Shown piece after piece: positions 8,187 to 17,364 of a stretch of DNA of 63,640 bases. Position 1 is the stretch's first letter, and each line of letters begins with the position of its first letter. A program made the position numbers and the translations under genes. The stretch lies in contig NZ_RPOC01000024.1 of NCBI RefSeq assembly GCF_003946915.1, positions 1-63,640 on the forward strand, given 5' to 3'. This DNA is from Flavobacterium ustbae. Its GTDB lineage: Bacteria > Bacteroidota > Bacteroidia > Flavobacteriales > Flavobacteriaceae. Under the pieces are notes generated by a model that ran no database searches, was not told where the DNA came from, and saw only the letters and a list, made by a program, of their open reading frames with translations.

Positions 8187-8342
8187 TTTAAATTATGTTT
8201 TTTCAGACTTTTAAAATTCCTTACAACATGTAAGTTATTACTAATTAAACTCTTGCAATCTCAACGTCTTTTTAAGCCTAAATTGCCTAAAATAGCGCTC
8301 TAATCTGTATTTAATGTTGTATAATTTTTGTTTTAAATTATA

Positions 8343-9428
8343 TTATAACAACTTTTTAATTTCTTCAACGATGCGTTTAGTTGCATCTGGTCTTGCCAAT
8401 TTTTTAATGTTATCGCTTAGTTGTTTTTGTTTTCCCGAATCTTTCAGCAGCGCTTCAAAAACAATGCTAAACTGATTGTCTAGTTCAGATTCTTTCAACA
8501 AAATTGCACCTTTTTCATCTACAATTGCCTTTGCATTTTTAGTCTGGTGATCCTCAGCAACATTAGGCGAAGGGATAAAAATTACAGGTTTTCCAACAAT
8601 ACATAATTCTGATACTGATGAAGCACCAGCACGTGAAATTATGACATCTGACGCTGCGTAAACAAAATCCATTCTTTCGATAAAATCGACCACTTTTACA
8701 TTAGGCTGATTGTATTTTTTATATTCTTCAAAATATAATTTCCCACATTGCCATATTACCTGTACCTCTTGAGAAAGAAAATTTTGCAGTTCTTTTTCTA
8801 TTAGCTGATTAATTTTTCTCGCTCCTAAACTTCCTCCAAGAACCAATAGCGTTTTCTTATTCGGATCTAAATTATAGAACGCAATTGCTTCATCTCTTTT
8901 ACTTTCTATATCAATTAAATCTTGACGAACGGGATTTCCTGTTAGAACAATTTTCTCTTTTGGAAAAAAGCGCTCCAAATTTTGGTACGCTACACAAATT
9001 GCATTGGCTTTTTTGCTCAACAATTTATTTGTAATTCCCGGATAAGAATTCTGCTCCTGAACCACTGTCGGAATTCCTGCCGAACCTGCCGCTTGCAATA
9101 AAGGCCCGCTAGCAAAACCTCCTGTTCCAATTACCACATTTGGCTTAAACTTTCTGATAATTCTTTTTGATTCTAATAAACTGCTTGCCAGCTTAAGAGG
9201 AAACATCATATTTTGAAAAGTCAGTTTTCGCTGTAACCCCGCAATCCAAAGACCTTTTATTTCATAACCTGCCTGAGGCACTTTCTGCATTTCCATTTTA
9301 TCTTTGGCGCCTACAAAAAGAAATTCTGCATCAGGAAATTGTAATTTTAATTCATTCGCAATCGCAATCGCAGGATAAATATGTCCTCCTGTTCCTCCTC
9401 CGCTAAGTATGAATTTATAGTTTGTCAT
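8343..9428 (-). CDS. murG: UDP-GlcNAc:lipid I N-acetylglucosaminyltransferase
   Basis: Membrane-associated GT28 enzyme that adds GlcNAc to lipid I to make lipid II. The donor-side glycine motif SGGGTGGHIYPA starts near residue 9. GTGGFASGP, VVQEQNSYPGITN and the C-domain VIISRAGASSVSELCIVGKP are all present. Length 361 matches the family. It lies 37 bases after ftsW, so the lipid II maker sits beside the septal glycan polymerase. Confidence 0.97.
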   Translation of the reverse strand: MTNYKFILSGGGTGGHIYPAIAIANELKLQFPDAEFLFVGAKDKMEMQKVPQAGYEIKGLWIAGLQRKLTFQNMMFPLKLASSLLESKRIIRKFKPNVVIGTGGFASGPLLQAAGSAGIPTVVQEQNSYPGITNKLLSKKANAICVAYQNLERFFPKEKIVLTGNPVRQDLIDIESKRDEAIAFYNLDPNKKTLLVLGGSLGARKINQLIEKELQNFLSQEVQVIWQCGKLYFEEYKKYNQPNVKVVDFIERMDFVYAASDVIISRAGASSVSELCIVGKPVIFIPSPNVAEDHQTKNAKAIVDEKGAILLKESELDNQFSIVFEALLKDSGKQKQLSDNIKKLARPDATKRIVEEIKKLL

Positions 9429-9465
9429 TTTTCTAAAAATTACAACATTTTAAAACTTATTCTTT

Positions 9466-10776
9466 TTATTTATTTAAAACCGCATTCATCGGATTTCTTG
9501 AATTATCTTCTATCGAATAGACTGGTTCTTCATCATATATTTCCTGAGGAATTACATCGTCTTCTGCCAATTCTTTATCAATCAATCGCTGTAGTGCTTC
9601 TTTTCTTTTTTCTTTTTCTAATTTTTCCTCAGCAATTTCATCTTCTTTTTTAGTCACGCTAATGATAATTCCAAGTCCAAGACAAGTCATCCAGATCGAA
9701 CTTCCCCCGCTACTAATCAACGGAAGCGTTTGTCCTGTAACCGGCAATAATTCTACCGCCACCGCCATATTAATCATTGCTTGAAATATCATCGGGAACC
9801 CGACGCCGACGACGACTAATTTTCCGAATAAAGTAGGTGCTTTATGAGACGCAATTACAAATCGGAATAAAAGCAATAGATATAAAACTACAATCGCTAC
9901 GCCTCCAACCAAACCATATTCTTCTACAATGATGGCATAAATAAAATCGGAAGATGACTGTGGCAAAAAGTTTTTCTGAACACTTTTTCCTGGCCCTAAT
10001 CCTCCAAACTGCCCAGATGCTATGGCAATTTTTGCTTTTTCAATCTGATAATCGTCTTCATCTGGTTTATCTGTCGTAAAGTTCATAATACGACTTTCCC
10101 AAGTTGAAACCCTGCTGAAAAATCTTGAATCTGGAAAAGCTTTTGCTACCAAAAGAAAAAATGCCAGCATAGCAATTCCTGAACCTACAATAAAAGCAAG
10201 ATATTTTATTGGATATTTTCCAATAAACGTCAGCATCAAAACCATTGAAAAAATCAGCGCTGTGGTTGAAAAGTTCGCAGGCAATATAAGTGCCAATGTT
10301 ATAAATACCGGAACCCAAAGCTGAATTAATGAGGTTTGAAAAGGCTCATTTTCTTCTTTAGTTTTAGATAAATAGCGTGCCACGTAAATAAACAAAACAA
10401 TCGATGCTAATGTCGAGGTCTGAAATGTGATTCCGATAAAAGGCACCTGAATCCAACGGCTCGCATTTGCTCCCGCAATTACAGTTCCTTTTAAAAGAGT
10501 GTACACCAATAAAATCCAAACCACTGGAAGCGCAATTTTAGAAATTGCTCTAAAATAGTGATACGGCACTCGATGCACCCAATAAATGATTAGAAAACCA
10601 ATACAAATATGAGCCAAGTGCTTTACCAAATATCCTAATGTATTCCCCGTACCATGCCCAATATAAGCCAAATTACTACTCGCACTAAAAACAGGCATAA
10701 ACGAAAACAAAGCCAATAAAGCCACGAATGACCATATTACTCTATCTCCTTTTAATTTGTTTACTAGTTCTTTCAT
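9466..10776 (-). CDS. ftsW: SEDS glycan polymerase FtsW
   Basis: Polytopic SEDS protein that polymerises lipid II at the septum with its partner PBP. About ten membrane segments are visible between residues 15 and 375. The SEDS signatures YAIIVEEYGLVGG and TGQTLPLISSGGSS are in the C-terminal half. A charged cytoplasmic tail (KKEDEIAEEKLEKEKRKEAL and beyond) extends the protein to 436 residues. The start codon (10774-10776) directly touches the left arm of the repeat-bracketed insert at 10777-11262. Transcription from murD must therefore cross that insert, or ftsW has its own promoter in it. Confidence 0.95.
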   Translation of the reverse strand: MKELVNKLKGDRVIWSFVALLALFSFMPVFSASSNLAYIGHGTGNTLGYLVKHLAHICIGFLIIYWVHRVPYHYFRAISKIALPVVWILLVYTLLKGTVIAGANASRWIQVPFIGITFQTSTLASIVLFIYVARYLSKTKEENEPFQTSLIQLWVPVFITLALILPANFSTTALIFSMVLMLTFIGKYPIKYLAFIVGSGIAMLAFFLLVAKAFPDSRFFSRVSTWESRIMNFTTDKPDEDDYQIEKAKIAIASGQFGGLGPGKSVQKNFLPQSSSDFIYAIIVEEYGLVGGVAIVVLYLLLLFRFVIASHKAPTLFGKLVVVGVGFPMIFQAMINMAVAVELLPVTGQTLPLISSGGSSIWMTCLGLGIIISVTKKEDEIAEEKLEKEKRKEALQRLIDKELAEDDVIPQEIYDEEPVYSIEDNSRNPMNAVLNK

Positions 10777-10812
10777 ATTTTAGATTTCTGATTTTAGATT
10801 TTAGATTATTTC
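10777..10812 (+). repeat. left terminal inverted repeat of the four-helix-bundle insert
   Basis: 36 bases built from ATTTTAGATT words, ending TTAGATTATTTC. It pairs with the inverted copy at 11227-11262 (mismatches at arm positions 12, 13, 16 and 19 only). It starts at the base next to the ftsW ATG, so the insert occupies exactly the sequence where the ftsW ribosome-binding region should be. Confidence 0.8.
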
Positions 10813-10833
10813 GAACCTTCGGTTTTGATTATT

Positions 10834-11193
10834 TTATTTATTTATTCTATTATTTACTGTTTTTAGACTGCTTACAAAAATTGCTGTCAATTCATTTGCT
10901 TCTTTCAAAGCGATTTCGAGTTCTTCTTTGGCAAGCCACATTTTTTCTTTTATAATTTCAATCCAGAACAAAGTTTCGTCAGCTTCTTCTAAAACTATGT
11001 TCATTTTAGCAACAAATTCTTTATCACTTCTCGCTCTGCATACTGCTCGATAATTTGCTCCAACTGATGTCCCACTTCTTACTATTTGACTTGTAATTGA
11101 TCTAATTACATTTGTATTCGGCAACTTTTCAGCTAAATCAATGATCATCAAAGAAAACTTCTTAGTTCTCATCTTCATTTCATTCGTCGTCAT
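10834..11193 (-). CDS. four-helix-bundle protein (23S rRNA intervening-sequence protein type)
   Basis: From the ATG at 11191-11193 the product has 119 residues; the longer frame to 11220 would need a TTG. It is all-helical with the family motifs FSLMIIDLAEKLP, SQIVRSGTSVGANYRAVCRA and ADETLFWIEII, matching the small S23/IVP four-helix proteins. That family was first seen inside 23S rRNA intervening sequences and is now known as scattered chromosomal genes; its biochemical role is unclear. Here it interrupts the dcw cluster between murD and ftsW, inside 36-bp inverted repeats. It has no obvious link to cell wall synthesis. Confidence 0.85.
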   Translation of the reverse strand: MTTNEMKMRTKKFSLMIIDLAEKLPNTNVIRSITSQIVRSGTSVGANYRAVCRARSDKEFVAKMNIVLEEADETLFWIEIIKEKMWLAKEELEIALKEANELTAIFVSSLKTVNNRINK

Positions 11194-11226
11194 ACTCAAA
11201 AGAACTTGTAATAAGTTCAAAGCTTA

Positions 11227-11262
11227 GAAATAATCTAAAATCTGAACTCTAAAATCTAAAAT
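11227..11262 (-). repeat. right terminal inverted repeat of the four-helix-bundle insert
   Basis: Inverted copy of the arm at 10777-10812 (32/36 identical). Its outer end supplies part of the TAA stop of murD (11262-11264). The insert boundary therefore coincides with the end of murD on one side and the start of ftsW on the other. Confidence 0.8.
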
Positions 11263-12593
11263 TATAAATTGTGGACAGCTTGTTTGAATTGTTTTCCACG
11301 ATCTTCGTAGTTTTCGAATAAATCGAAACTTGCGCAGGCTGGAGACAATAAAACTGCATCACCTTTTTCTGTTAATCTTTGAGCAGTTTTTACTGCATCG
11401 TTCATGTTATTTACTTCAACCATAATATCTACTACGTTTCCGAAAGCATCAATTATTTTTCTGTTATCAACACCAAGACAAATAATTGCTTTTACCTTTT
11501 CGCGAACTAAAGACATCAATTCGTTGTAATCGTTTCCTTTATCAACACCCCCAACAATCCAAACTGTTGGAACATTCATACTGTCTAAAGCAAAAAAAGT
11601 AGCGTTTACATTTGTTGCTTTTGAATCGTTGATATATTGAACGTTTTGTATTTTTAATACTTTTTCTAAACGGTGCTCAACACCTTGGAAATTAGATAAA
11701 CTTTCGCGGATTGTTGCATTTCTAATCTGCATCAATTTCGCCACAGAGCTTGCTGCCATTGCATTTTTCATATTATGTTTTCCTTCTAACGCAATGTGTT
11801 CTGTATCCATTGTAAACTCTTCTTGGTTGATCTTTATTTCCATTTTGTTGTTATTTATAGAAGCTCCTTCATCAAATTTTTTCGTCAATGAAAAAGGAAT
11901 TAATTTTGCTTTTGTCTTGTTGTTTTTTAACCATTCTGTACTTGCCTCGTCATCTGCATCGTAAATGAGATAGTCACTTTCAGTCTGTTTCATTGTTATT
12001 CGAAACTTCGAATTGATATAATTTTCATACTTATATTCATATCGATCCAAATGGTCCGGACTTATATTGGTTATAATGGCAATATCTGGCCTGTAATCTA
12101 TTATTCCGTCCAGCTGAAAACTGCTCAATTCCAAAACGTAGGCATCATACTTATTTTCTGCTACCTGCCAGGCGAAGCTCTTTCCTATGTTCCCGCCCAA
12201 TCCGACATTTAAGCCTGCATATTTCAGCAAATGATGTGTCAGCATTGTGGTGGTAGTTTTACCGTTACTTCCCGTAATCCCGATCGTCATTGCATCTGTA
12301 TAAGGAATCGCAAATTCAATTTCCGAAATCACTTTTACCCCTGCTGCAATCAGCTTTTTTACTATCGGAGATTTCTCTGGAATTCCCGGGCTTTTCATCA
12401 CCACATCTGCATTTAGAATCAAATCTTCTGTGTGCTGTTCTTCTTCCCAGGCTATTTTATTAATGATAAGAACTTCTTTATAACTTTCTTTTATCTTTCC
12501 GAAATCAGAAACAAAAACTTCATATCCTTGTTTCTTACCGAGGATTGCGGTTCCTACTCCGCTTTCTCCTCCTCCAAGCACTACTAGCCTCAT
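11262..12593 (-). CDS. murD: UDP-MurNAc-L-Ala--D-glutamate ligase
   Basis: Cytoplasmic Mur ligase adding D-Glu to the stem peptide. The start MRLVVLGGGESGVGTA is the N-terminal nucleotide fold. The ATP loop GITGSNGKTTTTML lies near residue 108, ISPDHLDRYEYKYENYINSK carries the central His/Lys region, and NDSKATN begins the third domain. Length 443 is normal. It directly abuts mraY (no gap). The stop codon lies in the repeat arm that separates it from ftsW. Confidence 0.96.
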   Translation of the reverse strand: MRLVVLGGGESGVGTAILGKKQGYEVFVSDFGKIKESYKEVLIINKIAWEEEQHTEDLILNADVVMKSPGIPEKSPIVKKLIAAGVKVISEIEFAIPYTDAMTIGITGSNGKTTTTMLTHHLLKYAGLNVGLGGNIGKSFAWQVAENKYDAYVLELSSFQLDGIIDYRPDIAIITNISPDHLDRYEYKYENYINSKFRITMKQTESDYLIYDADDEASTEWLKNNKTKAKLIPFSLTKKFDEGASINNNKMEIKINQEEFTMDTEHIALEGKHNMKNAMAASSVAKLMQIRNATIRESLSNFQGVEHRLEKVLKIQNVQYINDSKATNVNATFFALDSMNVPTVWIVGGVDKGNDYNELMSLVREKVKAIICLGVDNRKIIDAFGNVVDIMVEVNNMNDAVKTAQRLTEKGDAVLLSPACASFDLFENYEDRGKQFKQAVHNL

Positions 12594-13826
12594 CTATCTT
12601 AATTTTAAGGTTATGATTGATAAAATCGCTAACATTACGGCAACAATCCAGAAACGTGTTACGATTTTACTTTCGTGATACCCTTTTTTCTGATAATGAT
12701 GATGCAAAGGCGACATCAGAAATATTCTTCGGCCTTCGCCAAAACGTTTTTTTGTATATTTAAAATAAGTCACCTGAATAATTACCGAAGCACTTTCTGC
12801 TAAGAAAATCCCACAGAATAAAACAATCAATATTTCTTTACGAACTGCAATTGCCAATACTGCAATGATTCCTCCAATGGTCAAACTTCCTGTATCTCCC
12901 ATAAATACTGATGCCGGATAAGAGTTATACCAAAGAAATCCTATAAGCGCTCCAACAAATGCCGAAATAAATACCGTCATTTCTCCAGAATTCGGGATAT
13001 ACATAATGTTCAAATAATTCGAGAAAATGATATTACCAGAAACAAACGTAAATATTCCGAGCGCGAGGACCGATATTGCGGAAGTTCCCGCTGCGAGTCC
13101 GTCGATTCCATCTGTCAAATTTGCTCCGTTTGATACCGCTGTAATAATGAAAATTACAACTGGAATAAAGATTAACCAAGCCCATTTCTCATATCCATCT
13201 CCCATAAAAGACAATACTTCAGCATAGTCAAATTCGTTATTTTTTACGAAAGGAATTGTCGTCGCAGTAGATTTTTCTTCAACACCTGCAGGCATAATCA
13301 CCGTTGAATTTGTAGCGGTCTTAAAAATATCTGCACGTCCTGTATCTGTTCTTACTGTTACAGCAGGATTAAAATAAAGTACCGCTCCAACGATGACCCC
13401 AAGACCAACTTGTCCGATAACTTTAAAAATTCCTTTTAAACCTTGCTTATCTTTTTTGAATATTTTGATATAATCATCCACAAAACCAATGGTTCCCATC
13501 CATAAGGTCGTTACAATAAGCAAAACAATGTAGATGTTGTGCAACCTAGCAAATAATAAAACAGGCAAAAGAGTCGCAAAAATGATGATAAGCCCTCCCA
13601 TTGTTGGTGTACCAGCTTTTTCATTCTGACCTGCTAGACCAAGTTCGCGCACTGTTTCTCCAACTTGCTGACGGCGTAAAAAGTTAATTACTCTTTTACC
13701 ATAAATAGTCGATAAAAGCAACGAAAGCATAAATGCCAAAGCTGATCTAAATGTGATGTACTGGAAAACTCCTGTTCCCGGAAGATCCAATGTCTTGTCA
13801 AAATATTCGAATAAGTAGTACAGCAT
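12594..13826 (-). CDS. mraY: phospho-MurNAc-pentapeptide transferase
   Basis: Integral membrane enzyme that moves phospho-MurNAc-pentapeptide to undecaprenyl phosphate, making lipid I. It has about ten membrane segments. Signature regions are GTPTMGGL (near residue 72), FVDDYIKIFKKDKQGL (Asp pair and Lys), NLTDGIDGLAAG, VFMGDTGSL and the His triplet SPLHHHYQKKG. It is 410 residues against about 360 in E. coli. The extra 50 or so residues lie between the fourth and fifth membrane segments (about 155-210), in a region predicted to face the periplasm. Confidence 0.96.
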   Translation of the reverse strand: MLYYLFEYFDKTLDLPGTGVFQYITFRSALAFMLSLLLSTIYGKRVINFLRRQQVGETVRELGLAGQNEKAGTPTMGGLIIIFATLLPVLLFARLHNIYIVLLIVTTLWMGTIGFVDDYIKIFKKDKQGLKGIFKVIGQVGLGVIVGAVLYFNPAVTVRTDTGRADIFKTATNSTVIMPAGVEEKSTATTIPFVKNNEFDYAEVLSFMGDGYEKWAWLIFIPVVIFIITAVSNGANLTDGIDGLAAGTSAISVLALGIFTFVSGNIIFSNYLNIMYIPNSGEMTVFISAFVGALIGFLWYNSYPASVFMGDTGSLTIGGIIAVLAIAVRKEILIVLFCGIFLAESASVIIQVTYFKYTKKRFGEGRRIFLMSPLHHHYQKKGYHESKIVTRFWIVAVMLAILSIITLKLR

Positions 13827-13897
13827 ATTTTTCTTTTTTTAAATTCTTTTTTGAAACTCCAAATTCCAATGTGGTATTTGAACTTAAAAATGTATTG

Positions 13898-15361
13898 TTA
13901 TTTATTTAGTTGCTTTAAAATCTCTTTTATTGTTTCCATATCATCAAAATGATGGCGAACACCATTTATTTCCTGATATGTCTCATGCCCTTTTCCTGCA
14001 ATTAGGATAATATCTTTAGCTTCAGCCAATTGACAAGCCGTTTTAATTGCTTGTTTTCTATCGGTGATGCGTAACATTTTTTTATAATTATGAGGTTCAA
14101 CTCCTTGTTCCATTTCGTCCAAAATAACTTCTGGATCTTCATTTCTAGGATTATCAGAAGTCAGTACTGCTTTATCGCTTAAATCTGAAGCGATCTTAGC
14201 CATAATTGGACGTTTTGTTTTATCACGATTTCCTCCGCAACCTACAACAGTAATTAATTGTTCGTTTTTGGTGCGAATGTCGTTTATTGTTTTCAAAACA
14301 TTATCCAATGCATCTGGCGTATGCGCATAATCTACAACAGCGGTGATTCCTCCATCTGAAACGATATATTGAAAACGTCCTGAAACACTTTCTAAATCAG
14401 ACAGCAAACGCAACGCTTCAAGACTATCAATACCTAGCTCTACTGCAGTTCCATAAATAGCTAAAACATTGTATGCGTTGAAAGTACCAATCAGTTTTAC
14501 CCAAACTTCATTATCATTTACTTTTAACAATAAACCAGACAATTGGCTTTCTAAAATCTGCGCTCTGTAATCTGCATATGATTTTAAAGCGTAAGTCAGT
14601 TTTTTAGCAGCCGTATTTTGAAGCATAACCGCTCCATTTTTATCATCTATGTTAGTTAAAACAAAAGCCGATTTTGGCAATGAATCAAAAAATGACTTTT
14701 TCACATCTCTGTATTCAGCAAATGTTGGGTGATAATCTAAATGATCGTGAGAAAGATTCGTAAAAATTCCGCCTACAAAATGTAAAGCTTCAGTACGTTT
14801 CTGATGAATACCATGAGAACTTACTTCCATAAAGCAATGCGTAACTCCAGCTTCGACCATTTCATTTAAATAATGATTAATTGTCAAAGAATCTGGCGTT
14901 GTATGCGTTGCAGGATATTCTGTTTCATCAACCACTATTTTTACCGTTGATAATAAACCAACTTTAAAACCTGCTTTTTGAAATAGCTGAAATAATAAGG
15001 AAGCAATTGTAGTTTTACCGTTTGTACCCGTTACACCAACCAATTTTAGTTTTGAAGACGGATCTTCAAAATAATTAGCTGCCATAAAAGCTAAAGCGCT
15101 ATTGGTATCTTTTACCTGAATGTAAGTTACATTTTCTACAGCATTAGCAGGAAGTGTATCGCAAATAATTGCTTTTGCTCCAAGCTGAATTGCTTTTTCA
15201 ATATAATCATGTCCATCTGAAAGCGAACCGCGAATTGCTACAAAAACATCATTTGCTTCTACTTTACGTGAATCAAATTCAATTTTCTGAATAGCAACAT
15301 CTGTCGAACCTTTTACAGACTCAATAGCTACTTTATATAATATGTCTTTTAATACTTTCAC
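13898..15361 (-). CDS. murE: UDP-MurNAc-L-Ala-D-Glu--meso-diaminopimelate ligase
   Basis: Adds the third stem-peptide residue. The ATP loop is GVTGTNGKTTIASL (about residues 109-122), HTTPDSL binds the UDP-sugar, and SSHGIHQKR and LSHDHLDYH follow. The substrate motif TSDNPRNEDP near residue 404 is the DNPR form, which selects meso-diaminopimelate. That implies a Gram-negative type peptidoglycan. Length 487. It overlaps the PBP gene by 4 bases (ATGA), a sign of coupled translation, and is followed by mraY after 71 bases. Confidence 0.96.
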   Translation of the reverse strand: MKVLKDILYKVAIESVKGSTDVAIQKIEFDSRKVEANDVFVAIRGSLSDGHDYIEKAIQLGAKAIICDTLPANAVENVTYIQVKDTNSALAFMAANYFEDPSSKLKLVGVTGTNGKTTIASLLFQLFQKAGFKVGLLSTVKIVVDETEYPATHTTPDSLTINHYLNEMVEAGVTHCFMEVSSHGIHQKRTEALHFVGGIFTNLSHDHLDYHPTFAEYRDVKKSFFDSLPKSAFVLTNIDDKNGAVMLQNTAAKKLTYALKSYADYRAQILESQLSGLLLKVNDNEVWVKLIGTFNAYNVLAIYGTAVELGIDSLEALRLLSDLESVSGRFQYIVSDGGITAVVDYAHTPDALDNVLKTINDIRTKNEQLITVVGCGGNRDKTKRPIMAKIASDLSDKAVLTSDNPRNEDPEVILDEMEQGVEPHNYKKMLRITDRKQAIKTACQLAEAKDIILIAGKGHETYQEINGVRHHFDDMETIKEILKQLNK

Positions 15362-17364
15362 GATAATTCTAATACAATTGTTGTGTTTTTGCTAATATTG
15401 GTTCCTGCTTGAATCGATTGATTTTTCACTTTCCCCATTCCATTTACTTTTACTTTTAAACCTAAATTTTCCAGTAAAGCAATTGCGTCCATTCCAGGCA
15501 TTCCTTTTAAATTCGGAATCTGACTGCTTTTTTTATTGGCCTCAGCAGTATATTTATCATAACTAGCATCCTGTTTCGGAATTCTAGTGTCTATTTTTTT
15601 TATTTTATTTGTCGAAGGCGCATCTGTAAAAATCTTTTGCGCAATTCTTTTGAAAACTGGTCCTGCAACGTCTGCTCCATAATAATTATTCTTAGCTGTA
15701 TTCGGTTTATGAACCACTACAATACAAGAATACTTAGGGTGATCTGCTGGAAAATATCCTGCAAAAGAAGATGCATAATACATTCCTTCTCTTCCTGCTT
15801 TACCATAATTAACCATCGCCGTTCCTGTTTTTCCCGCCATCGAGAAATCTTTCGAATACAACTTAGAAGCTGTTCCTTTTTTTACCACGTTTGCTAAAAC
15901 TGCTTTTACTTTTTTAAGCGTTTCAGGCGAACAAACTCTTGGATTTATAACCTCTGTATCAAACTTCTTTATGGTTTTATTCCACTCTTTAATTTCAGAT
16001 ACAAATTGCGGTTTTACCATCACTCCATTATTTGCTATCGAATTATAAAAAGCTAAAGTCTGCATTGGCGTAACCGAAACCGAATATCCAAAAGCCATCC
16101 ACGGAAGTGAAATTCCCGACCAGATTTTATCTCCTGGATGAGGAACAATAGGCCTACCTTCTCCTTTAAAATGCAATCCCAGCGGTTTATCCAAACCAAT
16201 TCTTCTGATGTGATTTACAAACTTTGACGGATTATTTTTGTAATTATCATAAACTGCCTGAACCATTACTGTGTTTGACGAAAGTTCGAATCCGCGGGCT
16301 AAAGAAACTTTTCCGTAACCACCATGATGCGAATCACGCACCGATCTTCCATAATATTTAACTACACCATTATGACTATCATAAACTGTACTTGTGTCTG
16401 CAACCTTATCTTCTAAAATCGCAACTAAATCAACCAATTTAAAAGTCGATCCTGGTTCGTGAGATTCTGCAATTGCATAATTGGTTGTCTCGTAATACGA
16501 TCCGTCTTCTGCTCTTCCTAAATTTGAAATCGCTTTTACGTGACCCGTTTCTGTTTCCATTACCACCACACAACCATGGTCTGCTTCGTAATCTTCCAAC
16601 TGTTTCAATAAAGCATGATGCGCAATATCTTGAATAAAAACATCTATAGTCGAAATCACATCGTAACCGTCAATTGGGTCTACTTCGTTAACATCACGAA
16701 TAGGTTTCCATTGTCCTTTTGCTATTTTTTGCTTTAAAATTTTACCGTCTTTTCCGTTTAGATAATTTTTAAACGCCCATTCAATTCCTTTTCCTACTTC
16801 AACTCCTGTTGCAGGATCAATACGGTCGTAACCAATGGTTCTTTCAGCAATTTTTCCGATTGGATGTTTCCTAACCGTTTCTTGCTCGACAATAATTCCG
16901 CCTTTGAAAGCACCTAAACTGAATAATGGAAAACCTTTAATTTTCACATATTCGGTATAGCTTAAATTACGGGCAATCAAATAATAACGGTTTTTATTCT
17001 CGCGCGCTTTTCTAAGTTCTTTTTCATAATATCCCGCTGGTCTGTCTAAAACCGTTGCCAAAGAATCTGATAATTGCTTTACGTATTTCTCAAATGTTTC
17101 TTTTTTAGGCGCTTTGGCATCAAAACGAATTTCATAATTCGGGATTGATGTTGCCAATAAACTTCCGTCAGCAGAATAAATATTTCCTTTGTTGGCCGGA
17201 ATTACAAAATTTCTCACCGTACGCTGTTTGGCTAGTTTTCTGTAATAATCTCCTTGTACCCATTGAATATTGGTTAATTTAACAACAATAGCAATTGCCA
17301 TCACAAAGATGAAAACTGCTACGAGGTAAATTCTGTAGGATATATGTTTATCGTCTACTGCCAT
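15358..17364 (-). CDS. ftsI: septal penicillin-binding protein (class B transpeptidase) with PASTA domain
   Basis: Class B PBP that cross-links septal peptidoglycan with FtsW. It has a cytoplasmic tip, one membrane helix (about residues 12-29) and a PBP dimerisation domain. The transpeptidase motifs are ESHEPGSTFKL (SxxK, near residue 303), LSSNTVM (SxN) and GKTGTAMV (KTG). A single C-terminal PASTA domain fills the last 60 or so residues, from IPNLKGMPGMDAIALL. E. coli FtsI lacks PASTA, but a PASTA-bearing FtsI-position PBP is usual in Bacteroidota. Length 668. It sits between ftsL and murE, overlapping both. Confidence 0.92.
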   Translation of the reverse strand: MAVDDKHISYRIYLVAVFIFVMAIAIVVKLTNIQWVQGDYYRKLAKQRTVRNFVIPANKGNIYSADGSLLATSIPNYEIRFDAKAPKKETFEKYVKQLSDSLATVLDRPAGYYEKELRKARENKNRYYLIARNLSYTEYVKIKGFPLFSLGAFKGGIIVEQETVRKHPIGKIAERTIGYDRIDPATGVEVGKGIEWAFKNYLNGKDGKILKQKIAKGQWKPIRDVNEVDPIDGYDVISTIDVFIQDIAHHALLKQLEDYEADHGCVVVMETETGHVKAISNLGRAEDGSYYETTNYAIAESHEPGSTFKLVDLVAILEDKVADTSTVYDSHNGVVKYYGRSVRDSHHGGYGKVSLARGFELSSNTVMVQAVYDNYKNNPSKFVNHIRRIGLDKPLGLHFKGEGRPIVPHPGDKIWSGISLPWMAFGYSVSVTPMQTLAFYNSIANNGVMVKPQFVSEIKEWNKTIKKFDTEVINPRVCSPETLKKVKAVLANVVKKGTASKLYSKDFSMAGKTGTAMVNYGKAGREGMYYASSFAGYFPADHPKYSCIVVVHKPNTAKNNYYGADVAGPVFKRIAQKIFTDAPSTNKIKKIDTRIPKQDASYDKYTAEANKKSSQIPNLKGMPGMDAIALLENLGLKVKVNGMGKVKNQSIQAGTNISKNTTIVLELS

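Larger units (their letters stand above)
10777..11262. mobile_element. 486-bp inverted-repeat-bracketed insert carrying a four-helix-bundle gene
   Basis: A 36-base arm at 10777-10812 starts right after the ftsW start codon. A second 36-base arm at 11227-11262 ends in the murD stop codon. Taken in opposite orientation the arms match at 32 of 36 positions, with identical ends ATTTTAGATTT and GATTTTAGATTATTTC. One small gene lies between them. There is no transposase, so any movement would need help in trans. The same repeat words occur without cargo at 1881-1944. The mobile interpretation is an inference; the inverted arms are directly visible. Confidence 0.55.

Noticed and set aside
8187..8342. 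Promoter between murG and murC
   Set aside because: No TAnnTTTG element on the minus strand and no terminator before it, so read-through from murG is simpler.
10834..11220. Longer start (TTG at 11220) for the four-helix-bundle gene
   Set aside because: It adds a nonconserved MNLLQVLLS stretch next to the repeat arm; the ATG at 11193 fits the family start better.
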